Assembly (NCBI GenBank): GCA_009823505.1
Contig: VZQC01006319.1
Location: 1,250,781-1,314,780, forward strand
Source: Rhizomys pruinosus
Taxonomy: Eukaryota; Chordata; Mammalia; Rodentia; Spalacidae
Direction of reading: 5' to 3'
DNA: 64,000 bases
Shown: one piece after another, positions 1-10,907 of the stretch
How positions within the stretch are numbered: the stretch's first letter is position 1
Layout: each line of letters opens with the position of its first letter
Position numbers and translations under genes: made by a program
The notes under the pieces: model-generated
Databases searched by the model: none
Told to the model about the DNA's origin: nothing
Seen by the model: only the letters and a program-made list of their open reading frames with translations

Positions 1-71
<71 letters not shown>
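1..71. repeat. (AAAG)n microsatellite
   Basis: The window opens inside an uninterrupted tetranucleotide array with at least 17 visible units; its true 5' end lies outside. A similar array lies at 63179-63335. Confidence 0.97.
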
Positions 72-349
72 ATTACAAGTCATGAATGCTGGACTCAGGC
101 AGACTTTAACATTGTATTTGTGGTTCTAGGACTCCTTCTTGGCAATCTGACTCAACATGTCCACCACTCTGTCCCTACCGCCATGTTGTTCACAGGGGCT
201 AGAGGAGGGTTCCACAGTCTGACATTGCATTTTTGTCCCTCCTGTTGACACTTCTTTGTGGCATGTGAAAACGACATGTCAGCTACAGAATGGAACTTCA
301 GGTTTGCATGCTGACCACATAGATGTTCACAAATGTATAGCAATTCATG

Positions 350-416
350 GTGTGTGTGTGTGTGTGTCTGTCTGTCTGTCTGTGTACATGCGTGCGTGCG
401 TGCGTGCATGTGTGTG
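350..416. repeat. (TG)/(TCTG)/(TGCG) compound microsatellite
   Basis: Successive TG, TCTG and CGTG runs. Such arrays are typical of the tail side of B4/B3-type SINEs, one of which follows immediately in minus orientation. Confidence 0.9.
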
Positions 417-662
417 GAGGTCAGAAGTCGACCACAGGTGTCAATCCTCTGGACACTGTCCACCTTGGTTTTCTTTTCGAGATGGTCTCTCAGTCTCTCA
501 TCGGCCTAGAGCTTGTCATGTGGGCTAGGCTAGCTGGCCAGTGAGACCCAGGAGCCACTTCTCTCTTTTTCCCCACACTGGGAGAACACATGCCATGCAA
601 GTCTAGGGATAAACTCTGATCCTCACACCTGAGGCCAAGCACATAAGCCATCTCCCCAGCCT
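411..662 (-). repeat. B4-type composite SINE, minus strand
   Basis: On the minus strand it starts with a B2/ID-like head (ggctggggagatggctta near 662). It continues through a B1-like middle (gagatggtctctcag in the printed strand near 479) and ends in the TG array. Divergence is high, so it is an old insertion. B4 assignment is by structure; I could not align it to a library. Confidence 0.7.
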
Positions 663-905
663 CTGTGTCATGGTGTTAGTAGCACACCACAGATAGTAAG
701 AGCCAACCTAACTGAGGAAGACAAATACATAAGACATGTTCATCCTAGAGTTAATGAAATGCAGATAAGAGGAACAAACTAAATAATGTCAGATGGAGAA
801 AAGTGCTATGAAGAAAAGAAACCAGGGTGTCTCGGGGGAGGCAGAGAGAATCTAAGGAGAAGAAAGCATCCCTGAGTATATCCACCAAGTTGTTAGATCA
901 TACAG
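663..905. other. Spacer with no recognised feature
   Basis: Moderately A-rich single-copy-looking sequence. I see no repeat family, exon or RNA gene. Confidence 0.5.
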
Positions 906-914
906 CCACACAAA

Positions 915-1215
915 ACAATCCCCAGGTCTCAGTAGCTTAAAATAAAAGAGGTTTGCTTCAACTGTATGTACCAGAAGTAGGCTTCATCACCCTCATGTCA
1001 AGACCAAGGTTGATGGAGAAGTCACTGGAAAAATCTCCAGTTGCCATGGCAAAGGAAAGGGAAGGGGTAGATTCTGTGGAGTTCTGCAGCTTCTGCCCAG
1101 AAATGGCACATGTCCCTTCTGCCCACGATGCCTTAGTTACTAGGGATACCCAGCTTCAAGAGGCTGGGGGGAGTACTGTCCACCATGTGCTTGTGAAAAG
1201 AACCAAAAATACCTG
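915..1215 (+). repeat. Ancient interspersed repeat fragment, class unassigned
   Basis: The sequence has two hallmarks of an old mammalian repeat family: 'cagtagcttaaaataaa' near 930 and 'cagaaatggcacatgtccct' near 1099. Another fragment of what I take to be the same family lies at 17092-17290. The 93-aa frame within it has no protein support. Confidence 0.4.
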
Positions 1216-1234
1216 GAGAAGAGCAGTTAGATAG

Positions 1235-1455
1235 CTATGGGGGGCGGGTGGTATACAAGGGGAGGAGTGGAGGGAGGGATAGAGGGAGGAGTGGAGGGAG
1301 GAGGAGGAGGGATGTGGGTAGAGTGAGAAACAGAGGATGGTGGAGTGGGGGAGCTGAGGGAGGACTGGAAGGGGGTAGAGGGTGAAGTAGGGGAACAAAG
1401 AGGACAGGAGAGTGGAGGGAGGGCAGAAGAGGGGATGGGCAGAGGGGAGGGGCCA
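1235..1455. repeat. Purine-rich GGA/GGGA low-complexity tract
   Basis: About 220 bp in which the plus strand is almost all purine (ggaggagtggagggagg type), starting from a ggggggcggg cluster. It has repeated G3 runs with short spacers, so G-quadruplex or triplex formation is plausible. The 140-aa minus-strand reading frame across it is low complexity and not a gene. Confidence 0.85.
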
Positions 1456-2603
1456 GCAGAAAGGCAGTGAGTCTCCCACAGGCAGAGGGATCAGCACCGA
1501 GGCACTGGCTATCGAGCTACAGGAGTCTAGTCCTGCAGTCCAGGTGTGCTCCAGAAAGCAGGACCTCCTCCTAGCCATGACCCCAAACGCCTGCAGATAA
1601 AATTAAACAACTAATTGTGTGATGAAGTGGTTGAATTACACCTAATTGTCACAAATGCTTTTGTTGAGCAAACACTTCAATGCCAGAATGTGGTTCTCAC
1701 TCAGTCTCCAAAAGGCTCCAAAATCAGTGTTAATCACAGTTTTAAAATAATATATTTAGTGTGTCTTTAAATACATCACTGGGTCTTGGCATTAATCCTG
1801 TAATTAAATACATTGAACGACTGATGAACATTTACTACCTGGTGCTTAGGATTTTGAAAGTAATACATATCTGACAGCAAGTAACCTATGGGTGAAATCC
1901 AGGGGACCTTCACAACCTTCCCTAGGCTGGCTACAGGAGGAGGGATTTGAACTTGAGAGTGGGGCAGAAATGACAAGTGAAGCGTCTGGGGTCCGATGCA
2001 GCGTCAGAGAGAGCCTGGCTTAGAATAACGCAACAATACCCAGAGGGCGGGAGGGTTCCACCACGCCCACCATCTGCTGCACATGCTCTGTTGGGGCTGT
2101 GCCCGCATGCCTGGAGGCGGTGCTGCCGAAAGCCTCAGCTTGGACAGTGCAGACTGACCGTGGCTTCACACTTCCTGCTCTGCGCTCGACTGCCCTCAAT
2201 GCACAATCCTTTGGCTCAACTACGGGTTTCTAAGGAGAACTTCACCAAGGGCATTAGCGGCTTTAACATCCCTAGAAAGTGGGGCCCGCCAAGAGAAGCT
2301 GAAATGGCTGGAATTTGAGGTTGGCTGCTTTAAAAACATGTCAAAACTCCCTGGCTTCACCTGGCTCCAACAGTGGATACAAATGGAGAGGGGTTGAGGG
2401 CCTATAACACCCTGGGAAGCACCAGATATTTTTGTCTAGTACGCAATGCTTCATTGATTAAAAAAATAATAATTAAATAACAAGATATGCTGGGAGCACT
2501 GGAGGCAGAGTGTGCAACCAGCAGTCTGGGTCTTGCTCTCTTGGGAGAGTCCGGGCTTCTACAATAGACCCCCATCTTAGTGACTTAATTAAGAAGCCCT
2601 CTC
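1456..2603. other. Spacer of about 1.1 kb without recognised gene or repeat
   Basis: Single-copy-looking DNA. A 113-aa open frame (1977-2318) is present but has no recognisable domain, splice context or Kozak signal. I do not call it a gene. Confidence 0.5.
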
Positions 2604-2605
2604 TG

Positions 2606-2812
2606 GGCTGGAGAGATGGCTCGGGGGTTAAGAGCACCGGCTCCTCTTACAGAGGACCCTGGTTTGGTTCCTAGCACCAACATGGTGGCTAACAACTGTC
2701 TATAGTGATGCCATCTTCTGGCCTCCATGGACATTGGATACACATGGCACACACACATACATGTAGGCAAAACACTCATACATATAAAATATAAACAAAT
2801 AAATAAATAAAG
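2606..2812 (+). repeat. B2 SINE, older copy
   Basis: tRNA-like head (gggctggagagatggctc), degraded B box (gtttggttcct) and an A-rich tail of AAATA units. It lacks the CpG-rich body of the young local B2 copies. Confidence 0.88.
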
Positions 2813-3512
2813 CTTTCATCCTTACTCTCCAGTAAATGTTTTGGCTGTGTTTGAGAGCAGGGAGTTACCCCATGACACAGTGCTGGCTGCCCCCTGCAGT
2901 GGCCTCATGTCTCCCCACAGGGGCAAATTCCTCATCCCTACCACCAACCTCCTTCCTCTGCGGCTTGCTGTGCACCCAGCCCTGTGCCTGGAGCCATCAG
3001 TTTACTCTTCTGTGGTCCTTTTTTCTTTTTGGCAACTGTCAAATCAAGACTCAGTTGGGCCTCTTCGGCCCAGCTGCAGGCAGGGCTGTTTGACTCCGCT
3101 GAGAGGTTCCCATGTAGAGATCTGCTTTAGCAAACTGCCTTAAATCATCTTGAACATTGACTTTGGATGAAGGTTGACAGGTGAGGTATGTTTTCCCACT
3201 GGAAAAATTGCCCAAGATGACCCCACAGCAGTCATGTAAGACCAGAGAGAGAAGGGAGCCGAACAAACCACCCAAGCACCAGGCCATGGTCAGCAGGGGA
3301 CCACTGTGTGGCTATTCGGGGCGGCAAAGCAGCAGGACTTTAGCTTGGAGAGTCCTTGGCTTACCTCCATAGGGCCATCAAGCCCGAGGAAGTAGCCTGC
3401 CTGTCCAGCTTACTTCCACCTGAAGGCTGCTGAAAGTTAAGCTCAGGGTTTGCTGAGGACTTGACTTAACTCACCAGTTTAGTGATCCATTGGGGTCAAG
3501 TGAGTTGAAACA
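2813..3512. other. Spacer of about 700 bp, nothing recognised
   Basis: Two overlapping short plus-strand frames (2836-3093, 2841-3143) exist but show no family resemblance or coding bias. Confidence 0.5.
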
Positions 3513-3806
3513 AGGGCTGGGAGATGGCTCAGTCAAAAAAGCACTTGCCTAGCAAACATGAGGACCTGAATGTGATCATTAGAACTCAAATAAAAAAGCT
3601 GGGCATGGTGGAACACCATTTAGGATGCAGAGATCAGCAGATCCCCAGGCCTGCTAGCCAGCCAGACTAGCCCACCTGATGAGATTCAGGCTAGCAAGAG
3701 ACCCTGCCTCATGAGACAGTATGCCTGAGGAATAATACTTGAGGTTGACCCTGACTTCCACATACCCATATGCATGTGTACACACATGCCTGCACACACA
3801 CAAAAC
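3513..3806 (+). repeat. B4-type composite SINE
   Basis: Head gggctgggagatggctcagt, then a B1-like segment (agctgggcatggtggaacac at about 3598), then a CA-rich tail. The order tRNA-like head, B1-like body, CA tail matches the elements at 18921 and 45413. Confidence 0.75.
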
Positions 3807-4062
3807 CAAATATGAACAAGACAAGACATCCAGTTTGGGGGTGGAAAGTGAATAGACATTTCCAGAAGATGTGCTGACCTTCAAGGAGCATATGAAAGAA
3901 CATGCAGCCTCTCTGTTCAGTAAAAGATAGGTAGACAAAACAGCATAGCAGCATTCATCAGTCAGAGTAGCAATAAGGCACAATACTGCCCAAGCCCTGA
4001 GACCCAAGAGATGTGAGACACAGAGCTTGTGTGTGCTTCTGCCCTGGGGATAGCCATGCCAC

Positions 4063-4414
4063 ATGGTATTATGGCTCCCTGTGAAATGTCCCCCACAGCT
4101 TTCTGTGCCTGAATACTTTGTCTCCCAGCTACGTGAGAAGTTGGGGAACCTTCGAAAGGTGGGGCTTAGCTGGAGGAACTGGTTCTCTGGAGGCCAGGCC
4201 TTGACAGTTGTAGCCTGGCTCACTCCCATCCTGTCTTTGCTTCCTGGTCCACTGAGATGCAAACAAGCAGCCCCATGCTCTTACAGCCACCGCTGGAAGC
4301 CACTCCCTCCATGACAGACTGTAGCCTCTAAAACTGTGAGCCAAAATAAACCCTCCCTCCCTTCAGTGGCATTTGGTCATGTATTTGGTAACAGCAACAG
4401 GAAAAGTAACTGAT
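4063..4414 (+). repeat. MaLR-type solo LTR
   Basis: Starts near 'atggctccctgtgaaatgtc' and ends with the family's 3' signature: 'aactgtgagccaaaataaac', then 'catttggtcatgtatttggt' and 'aaaagtaactgata'. This is the standard end of rodent MaLR (ERVL-related) LTRs, with the AATAAA polyadenylation word. No internal retroviral coding sequence is attached. Confidence 0.75.
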
Positions 4415-4654
4415 ATACATGGTAAGCTTTTGGGAGTGCAATCTGCCAACCCTGGCACAGGGATTAATCACTTCAGAGAATTTCCCTGGTGAAACAATCA
4501 GGAAAATTCAAAATATGCGTGCCAGGTGGCTGGTTGGAGTCAGACACTGGCCAGAGACACAGAAAGGGGATGTAATTTCAGCAATAGAGGCTTGCTCAGT
4601 TCAGGATGGCCACTAAGCAGCAGGATGCAAGGCGGTCATTTAGAACGCTGATGA

Positions 4655-4945
4655 AACACTGTATTTTTTTTAAACTTAGAAAGATGTCTCTATCATATTG
4701 CTGAAAAGAAGGGGGGTAGTTATAGAACAGCAACAGGATGATGTTCCCATTTATGTGAAATTGCTCCCACAATGAGGTGTGAGTGCGCCCCTACAGTGAG
4801 GCTCTGAAAGGAGCAGAATGTTACCCCTGTGAAGAAAGAGCCAAAGGGATTTTAATTTTCATCTTTATGCTTTTCTGTGCAGTTTGAGTTCTTTACAATG
4901 ATCATGTATCATTTTTATAATCAGAAAAAGTACAATAAAATGGTT
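4655..4945 (+). repeat. Possible ancient interspersed repeat tail
   Basis: The end (ttacaatgatcatgtatcat, then tttttataatcagaaaaagt) resembles a tail seen in old mammalian repeats, but I cannot name the family. It could also be single-copy. Confidence 0.3.
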
Positions 4946-5295
4946 TCCATTCTAAGAAGAAGAGAGTGAATTTAATGACGCGCAAACAATACCACTCTCC
5001 GCAGCCCCTTGCCATGCCTGGTGGGAGGTAAAGCTGCCTCCTGACTGGAAGTCAGCAGTCCTGAAGGGCCAGTGCTGCTCCAGGACAGGTCCGCCTCGTG
5101 CCTCCCTGCAGCTGCGCCAGAGCCCTTCACCCCACCTCTCTCGCAAGCTTATCCCTGTACAGAGAAACAGGTTTGTCTGTTCTTCCCAGTTTCCCCAGAG
5201 AACCCTAAACTCAGAATGATATCCACCAGGCCTGTAAAGTGGAAGAAGAGAGTCCAGATGGCCGTGAGCTACAGGAAGACAAGAAACCTTTGTAC
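4946..5295. other. Spacer, nothing recognised
   Basis: GC-moderate sequence with short frames on both strands and no supporting signal for a gene. Confidence 0.45.
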
Positions 5296-5668
5296 TAGTT
5301 AGCTTCCCTAATGCTGTGATAAAACACTAACCAAAACCAACATGGGGGGTACAGAGTTTATCTGACATCTCTCAGGTCACAGTTCATCACTGACAGAAGT
5401 CAGGCTGGAACTCAGGGCTGGAACCTGGAGGCAGCATCTGAAGCACAGACACTGAAAGAGCAGTGCTTACTGGCTTGCTCCCCTGGCCCAATCTCAGTCT
5501 ACCTTCTTATACTACACAGGACCACTTGTCCAGGGATGGCACTTCCCAGTGGGCTTTGCCTTCCCATGTCACTCAACAATCAAGAAAATGCCCCCACAGA
5601 CATGGCCGCAGGCCAGTCCAATGGAGGTAATTTGTCAGCTGAGTTCTCTATACCCAGGTGTCGAGTTA
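5296..5668 (-). repeat. MaLR-type solo LTR, minus strand
   Basis: Printed strand begins 'ttagcttccctaatgctgtg' and 'ataaaacac', the reverse complement of a MaLR LTR 3' end. It continues with the family-typical 'gaagtcaggctggaactcag' and 'agtgcttactggcttgctcc'. Old and diverged. Confidence 0.7.
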
Positions 5669-6680
5669 AGAACTGAAGCCATCCAGCTCGCCCCCCAAGG
5701 CCAAGGTCTCTGAGACCATCCCACTATGTGTCACACGGATCCATTCTTTCTAGACCTCAGAGCAATCTGTGATGAACCGATAACCAGGCCTCACTTCCGA
5801 GTTGAAAGGTGAGGCCACAGAGCTGAGTGATCCTGAAGTTGGGTGACCGGTCAGTGTTGGAGACTGGAGCACAGCTCAGAATCAGCAGAGATAGAGAGTC
5901 ACCCCGAGTTGCCATGTATGATGGGTCCCCACTGGGCCCCAGGGTCTGTATGTCTCTGTGCCCACAGAGCTTCTTTTTTCCCACAGAGCTTCTGAGCACC
6001 TCACCTCTGTGACTCCCACTGGGTCATCCCTCTGCCAACCACAGCTCCCAGCACCACTGGCAACCTGCACAGGGAAGAGCATCTTGCATCTCCAGAGTGT
6101 GTGTAAAGACCCAGAGGACCCCAAATCCACCTTCATCGATGGGCACTGTCCTAAAACCCAGCTTATTCCTCAGGAGGGAGAGAAGATAAAGATCTTAAAC
6201 ATTTCTTCTAGCTCTAATCCCAGCCCCATGTTGGATGAAAGGAAACGCATCTGGTAAGTGAGTGTGAACTCGGAGAACCAGACCAGACATCAGCAGAGCC
6301 CTGAAAACCCGGGGCTTTTCGCATTTGGGAAAGCGCGCATCTTCCAAGAGCCACACAGGTTCCCTGCCTGTTGGACAAACGCAGGAAGGGAAAAAGCAAG
6401 GCTTGGGACTGGATGCATGGCTTCGCTCTGCCCCAGGGCCAGGCATCTCTTGGGAAGCACCACCCCAGCCCTTGTCTCCCCAACCTCTCAACATTCCTCT
6501 TTCTAACTTGGCCGAGTTTTCCATGTAGGGCTCTCTACCTCACTGTCCCCAACCCAAGCGGCAGTGGGAAGGACTGTTGTGACCTTCACATATCAAATGA
6601 AGAAATCAAGACCTTGCTCCATGCTCCAGGTCCCTGTGTGTCAGACACATCAAGATCCTGCATAAAGCCTGAGCCTAAAG
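5669..6680. other. Spacer of about 1 kb; one exon-like splice pair
   Basis: Several short overlapping frames, none with a known family. The only signal worth noting is an acceptor-like/donor-like pair bounding 6212-6253 (see findings). Confidence 0.45.
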
Positions 6681-7012
6681 TGTTGGGCTAATCTTGGTTG
6701 TCGGCTTCATCGACATTTGGGAAGAGGGACCCTCAACTGAAGAATTCCCTCCATCAAAGTGGCCTGTGAGGCATTTTCTTAGTTACTCATGGATGCAGGA
6801 GAGCTCAGTCCTCTGTGGCAACACCATCCTCAGGCTGGTGGGTCGAGGCCATATTAATAAAGGCAGCTGAGCAGGCCAGTAAGCAGTGTTCTCCATGGTC
6901 TCTGCTTTAGTTTCCTGCCTTGAGCTCCTGCCTTGGCTTCTCAATGATGGCCTGTAACTTGTAAGCTAAATAAACCCTTTCTTCCCCCAAGTTGCCTTGG
7001 GTCATGGTATTT

Positions 7013-7617
7013 TTTTCCTCTTTTTATTATTTTTTTTTTAAATTTTTTTTATTAATTTTATTTATTTCTGTATGAGTATGAATGTACTGTCTGCATGGAA
7101 GTCTGTGCACCCGTGTCGTGCAACGCCGCGGAGTTCAGAAGAGGGTCTCAGATTCCCCTGGAACTGGAGTTCTCCTGGAATTGGAGCTTCAGACGGTTCT
7201 CAGCCGCCATGTGGGTGCTGGGGATCGAACCCGGGTCCTCTGTAAGAGCGGTCGGCGCTCTTAACCGCTAGGCCATCTCTCCAGCCCCCTCTTTTTATTA
7301 TTTTTTAAGGGATTCTACAATATAATAGCACAGTTGTTTTCAGATAACATTGACGTTACTCAGTTTGCCGTACAATTAGGTAATTGGTCCATTTTTTTGG
7401 AGTGAGCCAAATTATTAAGCTTAAGCAATGAATGTAAGTAACATTCATGTAAAACCAATTTGCAAGTATCTATGTCCAAATTTTGAACAATGTGAGATTC
7501 CCATAGTCCAGTTGGAGAAGCTTGTATGCACAGGCATGTTGATCAAATAGGAGTCCAGTCTATATTGCTGTAGTCTCATGATTCACCCCAATCTCTCCAC
7601 AGCCCTTACATTCTACC
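7013..7617 (-). repeat. Retroposed fragment of unclassified family 'Y', minus strand, inside the MaLR LTR
   Basis: Flanked by a 13-14-bp target-site duplication and beginning with T-rich sequence, so it is a poly(A)-tailed retroposon on the minus strand. The body (7307-7617) shares long words with 36090-36300, e.g. 'catgtaaaaccaatttgcaa', 'ttgatcaaata' and 'cagcccttacattctacc'. Class unknown; it could be a LINE 3' region or a repeated retrocopy. Confidence 0.65.
7037..7286 (-). repeat. B2 SINE, young CpG-rich subfamily, nested
   Basis: Full-length, minus strand, with the duplicated ctccaattcc/ctccagttcc block. It sits within the Y fragment's T-rich end. The duplicated target word is ctctttttattatttttt, seen at 7018-7036 and again from about 7289. 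Confidence 0.93.
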
Positions 7618-7676
7618 GGGTCATGGTATTTTATCACAGCAACAGAAAAACAAACTAGGACAATAGTCTAGGCAGT

Positions 7677-8261
7677 AAACGTCCTCTGCCAGAGGTTGGC
7701 TCCCCTGGGGCACTGAGGCCAGGGGACAGTGGTCAGCAGTAAGAGGGAACAGCCATTGAGACACCCAACAGCAAGGAAGAGCCTCAAGACAAGAAGAGTA
7801 AAAAAACACTGCATCCCAAGGGACTGAAGGCACATAACATGTTCAGAGAGACAGTTTTCAGAGAGGGAGATGCAATACAAGGTTGCGGGACTGGGGACAG
7901 GCCTGGACTACTGGTCAACCAGTAGGCTCCTGGACGGAGTACTTCTCACTGACTGGAAACTGGCAGTGTGTGGGGTCCTGAGCAACCATAGGTTACAAAA
8001 TGACACCAAACCGTGAATGCACACACATGCATATGTGCAACCTTCCCCCTTTATAAGCACGCATGCACAGACACACAGGTGTACACACCCACCTGGGACA
8101 AATGACCTTCGTTGTAACATAACTCACCATAGGGGCCTCCTGTCATTTTCTAGCTTTGACAAAGCATGTGGTGACATAAAGTGCTGTCATCTAGGAAGCA
8201 AGGGTCTGTTATTTTGGTAACTCTTTATAAGTCAAAATGAAAAGGTTTTAAAATGTATCAC
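7677..8261. other. Spacer, nothing recognised
   Basis: A short CA/GC-rich stretch lies near 8015-8090. No gene signal. Confidence 0.45.
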
Positions 8262-8414
8262 TGGGACTGTGACAAGATGGCAAGCCTGACAACCTGACTT
8301 CAATCCCCAGAACCCATATGGTGGGAGGAGAGAACCCACTATACCACACCACAGGCTCTCCTCTGACCTCCACATGTTCAATATGGTATATACACATGCG
8401 CACACACACAACAA
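8262..8414 (+). repeat. B3-like tRNA-derived SINE, truncated
   Basis: Contains 'cttcaatccccagaacccat' and 'ctctgacctccacatgttca' followed by CA repeats, typical of B3/B2-related SINEs. The 5' head is degraded. Confidence 0.6.
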
Positions 8415-8579
8415 ATCAAGCAGTCAATCAATCAATGTGAAAGTATGCAGAACGGGACCCAGTCTTTCTGAACATCACCTCTTACTGCCTTGGAGTCAGT
8501 GCTTTTACAGGTGTGTCCAACCTGAGGCCCACATCCCAAGTTGCTGTAAACGGCAGAGTCAGAAAGTTAATGACATGAT

Positions 8580-8727
8580 AGCTGGGCGTGGTGGCACACA
8601 TCTTTAACTCCAGCACTCAGGAAGCAAAGGCAGGTGGATATCTGTGAGTTCAAGGCCAGTCTGGTCTATAGAGAGAGCTCCAGGCCAGCTGGGACTAAAG
8701 GGAGACCCTGTCTCAAAAAGACCAAGG
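8580..8727 (+). repeat. B1 SINE
   Basis: Full-length 7SL-derived element: agctgggcgtggtggcacac start, 'gtgagttcaaggccagtctg' middle, 'gagaccctgtctcaaaaa' end. Confidence 0.92.
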
Positions 8728-8995
8728 GGAAAAAAAAAGACATGTTTTGTGGTTCTGTGTCTGGTAACTTGATTGCACAGTTCTTTATCATAAATTTTGC
8801 AGAGGACAATGTCATGTTGCAATTTTAGAAGGTTGGACACCAGTTCACATTTCAGAAGCTGTAAAGGCCAAGGACATGGCCAGGGTCAACAAGCCCCATG
8901 CAATTTGCCTGCCAGCTTCCTCTTATGTCCTCCTAACTGGCCTGCTGCCCCTGGACCTCCCCACACAAGCACACAGCCTCACCAACACTCTGCTT

Positions 8996-9615
8996 GCCTC
9001 CTCTTCCTCCTCTTCTTTTCTTCGATTTCTCCTCTTCCTCCTTCTCCCCTTCTTCCTCTTATTCTTCCTCCTCATCCTCTTCCTTTTCTTCTTCCTCTTA
9101 TTCTTCCTCCTCTTCTTTTTATTCCTCGTCTTCCTCCTTTTCTTCCTCCTCCTCTTCCTCCTCTTCTTCCTCTTATTCTTACTCCTCCTCCTCTTCTTTC
9201 TCTTATTCTTCCTCCTCCTCTTCCTCCTCTTCTTCCTTATTCTTCTCTTCTTTTTATTCTTCCTCCTCTTCCTCCTTTTCTTCCTCTTCCTCTTCCTCCT
9301 TTTCTTCCTCTTCCTCTTTCTCCTTTTCTTCCTCCTCCTCTTCATCCTTTTCTTTCTCTTATTCTTCCTCCTCTTCTTCCTCCTTCTCTTCTTCCTCCTC
9401 TTCTTCCTCCTTCTCTTCTTCCTCTTATTCTTCCTCCTCTTCCTCCTCATTCTTCCTCCTCTTCTTCCTCCTTCTCTTCTTCCTCCTCTTCTTCCTCCTT
9501 CTCTTCTTCCTCTTATTCTTCCTCCTCTTCCTCCTCATTCTTCCTCCTCTTCTTCCTCCTTCTCTTCTTCCTCTTATTCTTCCTCATCCTCTTCCTCCTC
9601 CTCCTCATCCTCCAC
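8996..9615. repeat. Polypyrimidine (TCC/TTC) tract with 88-bp higher-order units
   Basis: About 620 bp, nearly all C/T on the plus strand. The first part is irregular. From 9363 an 88-bp unit ending 'cctcctcat' repeats (9363-9450, 9451-9538), followed by a partial third. Every reading frame through it gives poly-Ser/Leu/Phe or poly-Lys/Arg only, an artefact of composition. Confidence 0.97.
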
Positions 9616-9884
9616 TGGGCTCCGTTGAGATGATTTTTCCTCAGAGAGACCTTGTCCAGGCATAGACCTCAAAGACCCTTTGAGTACTGACGGGGCAGGG
9701 AGAGGGGGACCTTTTAGAAATGTTCTGGATCCTGACAGAGAAGTGAACCTGTACACTGGCCATAGCTCATCAATAGAACATTTTGACCCACTTGCGCAGT
9801 TTAGCGTATGGACTTATACCAGGTTGAAGCACAGGGTCACGTGATCAAGAGCCTCTCCTCCACTGTTCTACCACTGCTCCAGTG

Positions 9885-10220
9885 ACAGTGTCGTCAACTG
9901 GATAGACTCTAGAACCGCCTAGGAGGCAGGCCTCCGGGAATGCCTGTGGAGGGGTGGTATTTTGATTAGATTCATTGAAGCGAGAAGACCTGCCCACTGT
10001 GGGTGGCTCAGTTCCCCGGGCAGAGCTCTGGACCATGTAAGTGGAGAAGGGAGCTGAGCCGCACCACGGCATCGCTCTCTACTTCCTGTGGATGAGATGC
10101 AGCCGGCTGCTTTGTGCTCCGGCCGTGATGGACTATACTTGAACAGTGGACAGAAACAAGCCCTCCCCCTTAAATTGCTTTTGTTCTAGTGTTGTATCAC
10201 AGCCATGGGAAAATGAAGGC
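9885..10220 (+). repeat. MaLR-type solo LTR
   Basis: Recognisable by 'gtcgtcaactggatagactc', 'gaagacctgcccactgtggg' and the 3' end 'aaattgcttttgttctagtg' followed by 'tatcacagccatggg'. It is diverged and lacks internal sequence. Confidence 0.65.
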
Positions 10221-10239
10221 ACCGTCTTCTATTTAAAAA

Positions 10240-10372
10240 AAATTTTTTTGAGCCAGGGTCTCATTTCACATAGGATAGCCTTTTGGTAGGCAGCTGAGAC
10301 TGACCCTGAGCTCCTGATCCTGCAGCCTCCACCTCCCAAGTGCTGGGACTGCAGGTTTGTGTGCACCCCCCC
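10240..10372 (-). repeat. Old B1-like SINE, minus strand
   Basis: T-run then 'gagccagggtctcatttcac' and later 'cccaagtgctgggactgcag', the reverse complement of a B1 element with substantial divergence. Confidence 0.65.
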
Positions 10373-10638
10373 TTCTATGCAGTGCTGAGGAGGAACAAGG
10401 ACTTCATGCACGTGCTCTCCAGTTCAACCCACCCCACCCTGTTTTCTCTATGACATTTGTCACAATCTGTGATTTATTTGGTTTTTACAATAAGGTCTCT
10501 CCCTATGTAGCCCACGTGTTCCATGCATGCATACCTGCTGCTGCACACCCATGCTTGAAGATGCTTGCCATCGGCCAAGTGGCCACAGGACAGTGGACGT
10601 GAAGACAGCAGCTCTCCGTCTACAGCACAGCTCAATGT

Positions 10639-10662
10639 CATGCCCGTGGAGCCACGGGCATG
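10639..10662. other. Perfect 11-bp inverted repeat with 2-nt spacer
   Basis: Arms catgcccgtgg and ccacgggcatg are perfectly complementary around the spacer 'ag'. It lies outside any repeat I recognise. Confidence 0.85.
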
Positions 10663-10907
10663 CCGCTCAGCAGACAAAGGGCCCAGTGGCTGCAGGAGCC
10701 AGGAAAGGCAGGGACTCAAGACAGCTAGGACTTGAGACCCACTCCAGGAAAGAAAGACACCTCAGGAAGGTGTGCCCATGGTTGGGGACAGGTTCTGATT
10801 TCGTTCTGAACAGAGTTCGACTTCAATACAGCGACAAAGATGGAGAGTTGGGGCACAGGAAGTCATCACCCAATGGACAGGTCTAACTGAGCTCAAGAGA
10901 TGGGGAA

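Larger units (their letters stand above)
6681..7676 (+). repeat. MaLR-type LTR, interrupted by nested insertions
   Basis: The left part (6681-7012) starts 'tgttgggctaatcttggttg' and runs to 'gtaagctaaataaacccttt'. The right part (7618-7676) resumes 'tatcacagcaacagaaaaac'. The word gggtcatggtatt is present at 6999-7011 and again at 7618-7630, marking the target-site duplication of the insert. Confidence 0.8.

Noticed and set aside
8797..9665. Open frames of 223-278 aa made of Ser, Leu, Phe and Pro, and a 175-aa Lys/Arg antisense frame
   Set aside because: They translate a C/T-only tract in several frames at once; stop codons are missing because of composition.
10639..10668. gggcatgccg as a p53 half-site
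   Set aside because: One mismatch to the half-site consensus and no proper second half-site; the hairpin itself is the stronger observation.
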